This document shows, in pieces, positions 32,895-39,565 of a stretch of 39,565 nucleotides of DNA. The DNA is taken from NCBI GenBank assembly GCA_019234295.1, contig JAFALK010000053.1:1-39565 (forward strand), written 5' to 3'. The stretch's first letter is position 1. Each line of letters begins with the position of its first letter. The position numbers and the translations under genes are program-made. This DNA comes from Roseateles sp. (lineage in GTDB: Bacteria > Pseudomonadota > Gammaproteobacteria > Burkholderiales > Burkholderiaceae_C). The notes below the pieces were generated by a model. That model was not told the DNA's origin, did not search any database, and was given only the letters and a program-made list of their open reading frames with translations.

Positions 32895-34186
32895 GGCACT
32901 CACTCGCACCCCGCAAGCGTGTCTTTGCCATGGCCGGCCTGATGAGCCTTGTCGGCACTGCGGTGGCGCTCATCGCGCTGGTCGCCTGGCTGACCCTCGG
33001 CGACGCGGCGCCGATCGATCCAGGCCTCACCGCGCAAGCCGCGTCGGCGGCTGCCATCGAGCGCGGGGCCTACCTGGCACGGGCAGGGAACTGCAGGGCC
33101 TGCCACACCGTTGCCGGCGGGGCCGCATTCGCCGGTGGTGTCCGCATCGACACGCCCTTCGGCGCAGTGGTCGCACCCAATATCACCCCCGACCTGCGAA
33201 CCGGCATCGGCCCTTGGTCTGCAGCCGATTTCTGGCGTGCTCTACACCACGGGCGAGGCAAGAACGGCCGCCTGCTCAACCCCGCGTTCCCCTACCCGAG
33301 CTTCACCTACGTGACGCGCGAGGACTCCGACGCGCTCTACGCCTATCTGCGTTCGGTCCCCGCCGTCGAGCGGCCCAACGATCCCAGCGCCTTGCGCTTC
33401 CCCTTCAACACCCAGGCCGCCCTGGCGTTGTGGCGCGCGCTGTACTTCCGGCCGGGCGAGCTTCGGCCGCAGCCCGGGCAAAGCACGGAATGGAACCGCG
33501 GCCGGTATCTGGTGCTGGGCCTGGGGCACTGCTCGGCCTGCCATTCTGAGCGCGACGCGCTCGGCGGCATCCACGCCGAGGCTGAATTTGCCGGTGGCCT
33601 CATGCCCGACTCGAAGTGGTACGCACCGTCCTTGTCCTCGCCCGGCGAGGCAGGTGTGCAGGCTTGGCCCCGGAACCGGGTGGCCCGCTTGCTCAAGGTT
33701 GGCGCGGCCGATGGCGCAACGGCGTCTGGCCCCATGGCCGAGGTCGTCTACGCGAGCACGCAACACCTTGACGACGCGGACCTGGAAGCCATCGCCTCCT
33801 ACCTCGCGTGGATTCCGGCCCGCGATACGGAACGCCATGACGAAAACCAGCGAGCGAGCAGCGATGTAATGCTGCGTGGCGGAAACGTCTATTCGACCCA
33901 CTGCGCCGCCTGCCACGGCAAGCAAGGCAAAGGCATCGACGGCATCTACCCCGCCTTGGCCGGCAACCGCGCAGTCACGCTGGCGAGGCCGAACAACCTC
34001 GTGCAGATCATCCGGCACGGCGGATTTGCACCGACGACCGCCGGCAACCCGAGGCCCTTCGGCATGCCGCCCCTCGGCCAGGTCCTTGACGATGACGAGA
34101 TCGCCGCCGTCAGCACCTTCATCCGCCAGTCATGGGGAAACTCGGCCAACCCCGTCACGCCTTTGCAGGTGCTGCATGTTCGATAA
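32891..34186 (+). CDS. Tri-heme cytochrome c (alcohol/gluconate dehydrogenase subunit-like)
   Basis: This membrane-anchored or exported cytochrome has 431 residues and three CxxCH motifs: CRACH (68-72), CSACH (214-218) and CAACH (338-342). An N-terminal hydrophobic segment is at about 12-35. Order and spacing match the cytochrome subunit of membrane-bound alcohol, aldehyde or gluconate dehydrogenases (AdhB-like), which pass electrons to ubiquinone. No dehydrogenase gene is nearby; instead a CydB remnant follows, so it may once have served a bd-type oxidase. It is translationally coupled to the di-heme cytochrome, and its last 11 bases overlap the cydB fragment. Confidence 0.92.
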   Translation: MRHSLAPRKRVFAMAGLMSLVGTAVALIALVAWLTLGDAAPIDPGLTAQAASAAAIERGAYLARAGNCRACHTVAGGAAFAGGVRIDTPFGAVVAPNITPDLRTGIGPWSAADFWRALHHGRGKNGRLLNPAFPYPSFTYVTREDSDALYAYLRSVPAVERPNDPSALRFPFNTQAALALWRALYFRPGELRPQPGQSTEWNRGRYLVLGLGHCSACHSERDALGGIHAEAEFAGGLMPDSKWYAPSLSSPGEAGVQAWPRNRVARLLKVGAADGATASGPMAEVVYASTQHLDDADLEAIASYLAWIPARDTERHDENQRASSDVMLRGGNVYSTHCAACHGKQGKGIDGIYPALAGNRAVTLARPNNLVQIIRHGGFAPTTAGNPRPFGMPPLGQVLDDDEIAAVSTFIRQSWGNSANPVTPLQVLHVR

Positions 34187-34478
34187 GGCCACCACAGCTC
34201 TCTGCCAATCCTTGCAGCGCCGTGCCCACCGTGCTCGGTCCTTCGTGCTGACCCTGACCCTGACCCTGGTGTTTCTCGGCTGCAGCGGCCCGGACATCAG
34301 CCTCTGGCCCCATGTCATTCCTCCATTCACAACCATCTGGAAAGCCGCGGGGCCGCCGCAAAGCCTTGGATTTGCGCTCTTCGGTGCCTTGCTCATCAAT
34401 CCCGTGATCCTCGTGTACTTGGCATGGGGCCATTGGATGTTCCGCGGCAAGGTGCCCCCTGGCGAGGAGTACCGCTGA
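34176..34478 (+). CDS. Orphan C-terminal fragment of CydB/CioB (cytochrome bd oxidase subunit II)
   Basis: The 100 residues match only the last quarter of CydB. The segment FVLTLTLTLVFLGCSG is followed by SLWPHVIPPFTTIW and AAGPPQSLGFALFGALL. It ends at HWMFRGKVPPGEEYR, the usual FRGKV-containing CydB C-terminus. The first three quarters of CydB and all of CydA are missing, so it cannot form an oxidase alone. A CTGACC hexamer is repeated about three times near 34247, adding a Thr-Leu pair relative to what I recall of CydB. A possible ribosome-binding site (AGGTG) precedes the ATG, and its stop overlaps the next start (TGATG), so it may still be translated. Probably a gene remnant. Confidence 0.75.
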   Translation: MFDKATTALCQSLQRRAHRARSFVLTLTLTLVFLGCSGPDISLWPHVIPPFTTIWKAAGPPQSLGFALFGALLINPVILVYLAWGHWMFRGKVPPGEEYR

Positions 34479-35323
34479 TGCCCACACGCGCCCCACCTTC
34501 CCCTGAAGAAACGAGCTGGACACTCAGAGTCAAATTGCTTGCGAGCTTCTGGGCATCCAGGGCGGCGACGCTCGGGCTCGGTGCCTGGCTCACACGGCTG
34601 CTGATGGGAGTAGTTGCCGTGTTCGGAGCTTGCCTGGCCCATCCTTCTGAAGCGATCACCTTCTACACCGAGATCAGCGAACCCCAGACTTTCTATCGAC
34701 CGGGACAACAGACCTTGACCGGCTTCTCGTTCGACCTGATCAACGAGATGGCAAGCCGCGCGGGGGTTCCGGCGACCGTCACCACGAGCGTCCCGTGGGG
34801 GCGAGCCCAAACCATGGTCGCAGATCCCGTTCAAGCAGATGCCTGCCTGTTCTCCGTCACGAAAACACCTGAGCGGCTGCCCAAGTTTCAGTGGGTCGGC
34901 CCGCTGGGCATGGTCAAGTGGACTCTCTTTGCGCGTGCGGATTTCGATGCCAGCGTGCGCAATCTCGAAGACGTGCGTCCTTTCCGGATCGGCGGCTACA
35001 ACCGCGATGCACGCACGGAATACCTGGTGCGCGAGCTCGGCTTCAAGGTCGACATCGCACCCGACGACAAGATCAACCCGAAGAAGCTGGCCACCGGACG
35101 CATCGATTTGTGGATCAGCAATCTCGACAACGGCGCGCGAACGGCCGAGTCCGCCGGATTCCCGGGCGTCAAGCCCGTGTTGACGTTCAATGAGGTCTAC
35201 AACTACCTGGCCTGTGGACCCTCCGTACCCAAGCCGACCATTGCGGCCTTGCAGCTCGCGCTGGACAGCATCAACGCCGACGGCATGCGGGCGCGAATCG
35301 CCAGGCGCTATCAAATGAAGTGA
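34478..35323 (+). CDS. Periplasmic substrate-binding-like protein, paralog B
   Basis: This 281-residue protein is a close paralog of the one at 15221. Shared stretches include VKWTLFARA, RIGGYNRDARTEYL and ATGRIDLWISN. The N-terminus is longer (about 58 residues to the mature FYTEIS), with a hydrophobic segment TRLLMGVVAVFGACLA as signal or anchor. The ATG at 34478 overlaps the cydB-fragment stop and has GAGGAG upstream, so it is the last gene of the cytochrome operon. No transporter genes are near. Why a binding protein sits behind cytochromes is unclear. Confidence 0.88.
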   Translation: MPTRAPPSPEETSWTLRVKLLASFWASRAATLGLGAWLTRLLMGVVAVFGACLAHPSEAITFYTEISEPQTFYRPGQQTLTGFSFDLINEMASRAGVPATVTTSVPWGRAQTMVADPVQADACLFSVTKTPERLPKFQWVGPLGMVKWTLFARADFDASVRNLEDVRPFRIGGYNRDARTEYLVRELGFKVDIAPDDKINPKKLATGRIDLWISNLDNGARTAESAGFPGVKPVLTFNEVYNYLACGPSVPKPTIAALQLALDSINADGMRARIARRYQMK

Positions 35324-35352
35324 TCAGTACTTCGCCAGACCTGCACAGACGC

Positions 35353-35415
35353 GAGCTCAGCTTGACGGCGGGAGGATGACGCGAACATACTCGCCGCGCG
35401 GATCAAGCTGAGCTC
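35353..35415. repeat. Perfect 13-bp inverted repeat with nested stem
   Basis: GAGCTCAGCTTGA (35353-35365) and TCAAGCTGAGCTC (35403-35415) are exact inverted copies separated by 37 bases. Within the loop CGGCG (35366-35370) can pair with CGCCG (35392-35396). No T-run follows, so it is not a standard terminator. It lies 30 bases after the binding-protein stop and 81 before the NTF2-like start. Confidence 0.65.
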
Positions 35416-35495
35416 AGTAATGTGCCAGAGCTATCAGGCCGGTCATCCGCGCCCCACAAGTTCCCGAAACACTCCAGCACGGACAAGGGAGACTT

Positions 35496-35951
35496 ATGAA
35501 GCACCGCATTCACTGGATGATCGCCGCCACTCTGGCCTTGGCTGGTTTCACGCGCGACGCACTGGCCGACGACCAGCAGGACGTCTGGAGGCTCGAGCAG
35601 CAGCAATGGAAGCTCGCTGCCGCGAAGGACAACAGCTGGATCGACACGATGGTCCATCCAAATCTGCGCATGTGGGAGACGGGCGCGCCGATGCCGCGTG
35701 ACAGGGCTTCCCTGCAGCACTGGGCGCGCTACGAGAACGCCAATGGCACGATGCTCGAATACGAGCTGCTGCCTGTCTCGACGACCATCACCGGCAACGT
35801 TGCCGTCGTCCAGTATTACTACATGATGGCGCGAGAGAATTACAAGAAGGAGCGTGAGACGGTCACCGGCCACTACACGGACGTCCTCATGAAGGAAGGT
35901 GGCAAGTGGCTGTTCATCGCCTGGTCCGGCGGCGACGACCCGAAGAAATAG
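35496..35951 (+). CDS. Exported NTF2-like (SnoaL-type) protein
   Basis: This 151-residue protein has a signal peptide ending ALAD and an NTF2-like fold. The N-terminal helix is DVWRLEQQQWKLAAAKD, followed by strands with VQYYYMMARENY and the terminal GGKWLFIAWSGGDD typical of SnoaL/DUF4440 proteins. Such proteins are ligand-binding or weakly catalytic; no activity can be assigned. The ATG at 35496 has AAGGGAG upstream. It appears monocistronic, with a structured repeat upstream. Confidence 0.85.
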   Translation: MKHRIHWMIAATLALAGFTRDALADDQQDVWRLEQQQWKLAAAKDNSWIDTMVHPNLRMWETGAPMPRDRASLQHWARYENANGTMLEYELLPVSTTITGNVAVVQYYYMMARENYKKERETVTGHYTDVLMKEGGKWLFIAWSGGDDPKK

Positions 35952-36309
35952 CGCCAATGAGTGTCGGTGATGATGTGCTCGCAGCCTTTTGAGACCCATG
36001 CTGTCGAGCGGATCAAGGCCATCGTGGATCCGGTTTCGACCTTCACGCGGAGCTCGATGGCAAGGCACCTGACATTTGCCCGATCGAGATAGACCACCGC
36101 TCTGATCCATTCCCCGATCGCCTGCGAATGATGCTTGACCATGGCGCGACGCTGGACGATCCTCGAATCGGGCCGGTCTTGCTGAACAATGCGGCTGCGC
36201 CTGAATCGACGATTCGACGAGACGTGAGCTTGGTACACCAAAAGGTTTCGGATCGAGACGAAAAGTCCCGTTGCCTGCAATGGCACGCGAGCGCGGCCTC
36301 TCGTGACGC
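35952..36309. other. 358-base gap with no supported gene
   Basis: No coding signal stands out. Some frames stay open on both strands, for instance a minus-strand stretch reading SQAIGEWIRAVVYLDRANVR, but none has a start with a ribosome-binding site or a recognisable domain. It may contain eroded coding sequence. Confidence 0.4.
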
Positions 36310-36882
36310 CTACTGGGGCGTGCCCGCGAACGTCACCCTGAGCTTGCCTTCGGCCACCCGGACATTCTTGATGGTTCGCTTCGCAAGCGCGCCCTTTGCC
36401 GTGCCGTCGTCGAGTGTGTAGACAGCTTGTGCCTGCAGCGCATTTCGAGCCGCCAGCGTCGCTGCGGTCCTGATCCAATCGGCATACTCGTCCGGCACCC
36501 CGGCCATTTCAAAGTGAGTGATTTCGGCGTCGTCGAGGAACAGCTGCCCCTGGCTCTGGACGTACCGCGGCCGGCCGGCCAGGCTGATGCGACCGGTTCG
36601 ATCGCGCGTGCCGAAAACAATTCTGACGTCCACGGTGAAGCCGATGCGGTCATCGCCTTCGCTGAGCGTGACCAGGGGATTGGCAAGCTCCACGCACAGG
36701 AGCGACGTCTTGCAGTGGCGCGCCGGAAAACGCGGCTCGATGCGCGACTGCAGTTCGGTCGCATCGATGTCCAAATGGCCGCTAGCGATCGGTCCCAGGG
36801 CCCCGCAGCAGGACAGTGCCGCCGCGGCAAGCAAGGCCATGCAGACAATGAGTGGGCGGCGAAGGTAGGACGCGTTGCTCAT
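36310..36882 (-). CDS. DUF1439 (YceB-like) lipoprotein
   Basis: This predicted lipoprotein has 190 residues. The signal segment (LIVCMALLAAAALSCC) ends in two Cys (25, 26), either of which could be lipidated. The following domain reads SGHLDIDATELQSRIEPRFP, then FTVDVRIVFG and RISLAGRPRYV. It ends with a DDAEITHFEM segment and a terminal strand, as in YceB/DUF1439, whose members have a BPI-like lipid-binding fold. The start at 36882 precedes the signal peptide; a longer frame upstream is unsupported. Ribosome-binding site weak. Single-gene unit. Confidence 0.8.
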   Translation of the reverse strand: MSNASYLRRPLIVCMALLAAAALSCCGALGPIASGHLDIDATELQSRIEPRFPARHCKTSLLCVELANPLVTLSEGDDRIGFTVDVRIVFGTRDRTGRISLAGRPRYVQSQGQLFLDDAEITHFEMAGVPDEYADWIRTAATLAARNALQAQAVYTLDDGTAKGALAKRTIKNVRVAEGKLRVTFAGTPQ

Positions 36883-37349
36883 CTCGCTGAAGGTTCGGTT
36901 GGTCAATAGGACATTTGAGGCCCCTGCCCGCAGCGCCAGCGCTCTGCACGGCCATCGCGAGTCAGCACAAGCTCGACAGCGACAGGGGCCACTGGAATTC
37001 TTGCAGGATTTCCGGGCGCGCCATTGCCGGGACGGCCTCCTTCGACCACCCCAGCCTGACAGAGCGCTGGCGATCAAGTCGTTGAGCGTCACTATGAAGC
37101 ACAGCAGTGAAGGCAAGGATCCCAGACCTCGACGATCACCACCATGACTGAATTGGCCACGAGCCACATTCCCTGGCCCCCAGAATTGCAGCATGGCTGA
37201 CCCGTACAGAAGATGAGCAACGAGCGGTGGCACGCCACAGTCGCCTGCCACCTCTCGGTAACCTTCAGCATCGGGCCGCGTGCCCGATGATCGGCGCGGC
37301 GACGGCTTCGGCCATCTCTGAAGATCCCAAGAACACCCAAGGAGCCCCC
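36883..37349. other. 467-base gap with no supported gene
   Basis: No convincing gene is seen on either strand. An 8-bp inverted repeat (GGCCCCTG inverted as CAGGGGCC, near 36919 and 36983) is the only visible structure. The region just before 37350 retains the ribosome-binding site of the broken thiolase gene. Confidence 0.4.
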
Positions 37350-37511
37350 ATGAAGCAAGACATCATCGTTGCCGGTGTCGGCATGATCCCCGTCGCCAAG
37401 GCCGGCGCCAACGAACCCTATCCCCTGATGGCCTCGAAGGCCACGCGCGCAGCGCTGGTCGACGCCGGCGTCAGCTAGGAGCTGACCCAGCCGGCTTGCG
37501 TGGGCTTCATC
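37350..37511 (+). pseudogene. Thiolase (SCP-x type acetyl-CoA acetyltransferase) N-terminal remnant
   Basis: The frame opens after a good AAGGAG site with MKQDIIVAGVGMIPVAKAG, then NEPYPLMASKATRAALVDAGVS, which is the N-terminus of SCP2-type thiolases. A TAG stop at 37476-37478 sits where these proteins usually have Tyr. After it the same frame continues ELTQPACVGFI, still thiolase-like, then homology ends. The catalytic cysteine and everything beyond about residue 55 are missing, so no enzyme can be made. The remnant runs into the 3' end of a convergent membrane-protein gene. Confidence 0.75.
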
Positions 37512-37547
37512 AGCTTTGTGCTTGTCGCTGACGGCCTTCGATTGTGC

Positions 37548-38243
37548 TCACAGGCCCTGGGCTGAAACGCTGACTGCCGCGCTTGGCGGCACTTTTTCGC
37601 GGACAGTGTCCAGCCAATGCCCCAGTGCAGCGAAGGCCACATAGGAGATCAGCGCCATTGCGGCCTCGCTCTTGATGTCGGGCGGCGGCGGACCGAGCTT
37701 GTCGAATGCAAGAGCGCCGAGCATGACGGCGGCGGTCACCCACGGGGCGATTCGGCCCGCCTGGTTTCGCGGCACGGTGCGCCACACGTAAATCGCGAAG
37801 CCGACAACGAGGACTCCTAGTTCCGAGCCAATGGCGAGCGCGGGCGAATCCCACCAGCCGAGGCCGACCTTGATACCGGCTGGGTAGAGCAGCAGGTCGG
37901 GGGCGTGCACCAAGTAATCCAACACCCAGTGGGAGAAGACGAGCGCCGCTATCGCGATTGCCGAAGCCCATCCTGACCGACGGTCAAGCGTCCTGTAGAT
38001 CAACGCGCCAATCGCGGAAAGCACAAGTGCGCCGGGCAGCGAATGGTCGTAAGGCATGTCGTACAGCACGAGGTTCGACATCGCCATGACATGCGGGACA
38101 ACACGGCCGTGCTCGACGCCGGCCAGTATCAGTGCGGCCCAAACGAAATCCATCCACTGCACCGCGACGAAGGCTGCCGCCAGTGACGGGGGCCGTCGCA
38201 TAGCCCTGGTCGCCAGCGCTGGCCCGTAATGTCCAACGAACAT
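37548..38243 (-). CDS. Multi-pass integral membrane protein, uncharacterised
   Basis: This 231-residue protein has about six to seven hydrophobic helices. It opens MFVGHYGPALATRA, and has QWMDFVWAALILAGVEH, the LVLYDMPYDHSL loop and FSHWVLDYLVHAPDLLLYP. The paired His and Asp residues recur in a family I recall as a common proteobacterial membrane protein, loosely like YbcI/DUF457 hydrolase-type proteins. Metal binding is possible but unproven. The ATG at 38243 has AGGAGA upstream. Confidence 0.85.
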   Translation of the reverse strand: MFVGHYGPALATRAMRRPPSLAAAFVAVQWMDFVWAALILAGVEHGRVVPHVMAMSNLVLYDMPYDHSLPGALVLSAIGALIYRTLDRRSGWASAIAIAALVFSHWVLDYLVHAPDLLLYPAGIKVGLGWWDSPALAIGSELGVLVVGFAIYVWRTVPRNQAGRIAPWVTAAVMLGALAFDKLGPPPPDIKSEAAMALISYVAFAALGHWLDTVREKVPPSAAVSVSAQGL

Positions 38244-38542
38244 CTTCTTTCTCCTATGACGTTTAACTTTGCGGTGGCGCGCTGTCAGGCGCTATCGATC
38301 CACCGCTTCAATGATTTCAGGTTGATACGCATTCCGCGCGCGAACGCTCGCTCAGCAAGTGACGGGCTGAGACCTTGATGTCGGGGACGCGCGACACCGA
38401 ATGTGCGCGAAGAATGGCAAAGTGTCAGCATTCAGCCTTTGCAGTGAAAGCTTCGGCTGCCGCGGACATTCCTGCAGCGTTAGCGCAGCGCGACTCGCCA
38501 GAAGGTGGCATGCAGGCCGTTTTGACGATCGATCCGATACCC

Positions 38543-39343
38543 ATGAAAGCCACGCACCGCAAGCAATCTCTCCGTGTCCTACTGGCTGGCGCTGTCGCGG
38601 CTGGGTTGTTTGCCGGAGTCTCCAGCGCCTTGGCCTGGGGAGCCGATGGGCATCGGTTGGTGGCCAAGGAGGCCGAGTCCCTGCTGACGCCGGCCGCTCG
38701 TGCCCAAGTGGACCGGCTGCTCAAGCTCGAGCCCGGCGCGACGCTCGAGTCTGTCTCCACTTGGCCAGACGAGGTGCGGACGCCGGCCACGGCCCCATGG
38801 CATTACGTGAACCTACCGCGCGACAGCGGTTGTACTTACGTGGCACCCAGGGACTGCCCGGACGGCGCGTGCGTGGTGGAGGCGATCGAACGGCAGACCG
38901 CTATATTGGCGTCGAATGCACCGGATGCCGAGAGGCTCATGGCGCTCAAATATGTCGTCCACCTGGTCGGCGACGTTCATCAGCCGCTGCATGCAGGCTA
39001 TGCGGACGACAAGGGCGGCAACACCTATCAGGTGCAATTCGCTGGCCGCGGCACGAACTTACATTCGGTTTGGGATTCGGGCCTGATCCGCGCATGGCCG
39101 GGCGGGCTCGACGCGCTACGGGCTGCAGTGCACGCGGAGGTCGAGACGCCAGACGACTCATCGGTGCCAGCCCGGTGGGCTGAGGAATCGTGCCGTGCCG
39201 TGAACACACTTGGTTTCTACCCCTCGGGCCACGTCTTGGATGACGCCTACGCAGCGCGCATGGACCCGCTGATCGTCAATCGTCTGGCTGTAGCGACAAG
39301 AAGGCTGGCGGGCGTCCTCAATCGAGCGCTCGGCACCAGGTAA
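38543..39343 (+). CDS. Exported S1/P1 nuclease
   Basis: This is a zinc-dependent single-strand nuclease, 266 residues from this start. The signal peptide ends SSALA, so the mature protein would begin with Trp32 (WGADGH), the residue whose backbone binds zinc in P1 nuclease. Other ligands are visible: His37, Asp in STWPDEVR, His in PWHYVNLP, HLVGDVHQPLH, and HSVWDSGLI. Secreted members scavenge phosphate and nucleosides. ATG 38543 gives the cleanest signal peptide but lacks a ribosome-binding site; ATG 38510 has AGAAGG upstream and would add 11 residues. Apparently a single gene. Confidence 0.9.
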   Translation: MKATHRKQSLRVLLAGAVAAGLFAGVSSALAWGADGHRLVAKEAESLLTPAARAQVDRLLKLEPGATLESVSTWPDEVRTPATAPWHYVNLPRDSGCTYVAPRDCPDGACVVEAIERQTAILASNAPDAERLMALKYVVHLVGDVHQPLHAGYADDKGGNTYQVQFAGRGTNLHSVWDSGLIRAWPGGLDALRAAVHAEVETPDDSSVPARWAEESCRAVNTLGFYPSGHVLDDAYAARMDPLIVNRLAVATRRLAGVLNRALGTR

Positions 39344-39397
39344 ATTGAGCGCTCACAGTTCCAGCCCACGCCACGACAGCGCAGCCCGGAACCCCAC

Positions 39398-39565
39398 TTA
39401 TCGCGCCGGCACCAGCAAGCGCATCAGGCCCCAGGCCAGCAAGTAGGCGCAGCCGCAGAACATGAAGAGCAGGCCGTAGCCCTGCTCGATCCGCCCCTGG
39501 GCCGCGAAATGCGAGAGCAACTCACCGGCCAGCCGCGCGAAGGCGATGCCGCCCAGCGCACCGGC
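39398..39565 (-). CDS. MFS transporter, C-terminal fragment (runs off window)
   Basis: The last 55 residues of a membrane protein enter from the right edge: AGALGGIAFARLAGELL, then GYGLLFMFCGCAYLLAWG and a final LMRLLVPAR. This is the closing helix pair of an MFS transporter, of the kind seen in the anion:cation symporter group (hexuronate, phthalate and similar). The substrate cannot be told from this fragment. Confidence 0.7.
   Translation of the reverse strand, partial: AGALGGIAFARLAGELLSHFAAQGRIEQGYGLLFMFCGCAYLLAWGLMRLLVPAR

Noticed and set aside
35873..36478. A 201-residue minus-strand frame crossing the NTF2-like and DUF1439 genes
   Set aside because: It overlaps both supported genes, has no ribosome-binding site, and only a short stretch looks protein-like.
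1..39565. CRISPR arrays, tRNA or rRNA genes, riboswitches, prophage genes
   Set aside because: No regularly spaced repeats, cloverleaf-like sequence, conserved RNA motif or phage structural gene was seen on either strand.

Overview
The window looks like chromosomal DNA of a GC-rich betaproteobacterium, most likely order Burkholderiales. The basis is consistently high third-position GC, an H-NS protein with the betaproteobacterial C-terminal DNA-binding motif, Burkholderiales-style chemoreceptors, an HxlR regulator, and many exported substrate-binding proteins. No rRNA, tRNA, CRISPR array or phage module is visible. I worked by reading alone, so family names rest on motifs and remembered family features, not on searches.

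Layout. 1-500: edge of an ISL3-like insertion sequence that appears to have removed the 5' end of an H-NS gene. 540-4938: a three-gene multidrug efflux operon (NodT-type outer-membrane lipoprotein, EmrA-like adaptor, EmrB-like DHA2 pump) behind a 19-bp palindrome. 5037-10063: a GAF-GGDEF diguanylate cyclase, a convergent maoC-lysR pair, a soluble DipZ-like thioredoxin, an SDR oxidoreductase and a small exported protein. 10103-13346: a leftward five-gene operon (HxlR regulator, Ohr peroxidase, DUF6130 protein, aspartate-nucleophile alpha/beta hydrolase, unknown protein) that looks like an oxidant and electrophile detoxification unit. 13541-16897: chemoreceptor, periplasmic binding protein, DJ-1/PfpI protein and a small conserved protein. 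17007-20746: hybrid histidine kinase with a stand-alone receiver protein, divergent from an OmpR-type regulator. 20844-23289: a MoeA-like protein lacking the expected catalytic core, divergent from a MocR regulator. 23335-31889: a PAS-GGDEF cyclase, two more chemoreceptors, a binding-protein-like gene, small genes and a second MocR regulator. 32088-35323: di-heme and tri-heme cytochromes c, an orphan CydB C-terminus and a second copy of the binding protein. 35496-39565: NTF2-like protein, DUF1439 lipoprotein, broken thiolase gene, membrane protein, S1/P1 nuclease and the end of an MFS transporter.

How it fits together. The region is accessory and dense in signalling: three chemoreceptors, two cyclases, one hybrid kinase with two further receiver proteins, and four DNA-binding regulators of the HxlR, LysR and MocR types. 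Binding proteins lie beside receptors or redox genes. Several loci are decaying: hns, cydB, the thiolase, and possibly the hxlR N-terminus. The points most worth a second look are the core-less MoeA-like protein facing a MocR regulator that lacks the usual PLP-binding aspartate, the paired direct repeats in both MocR divergent promoters, and the HxlR-Ohr-hydrolase operon with its repeat tract and probable frameshift.
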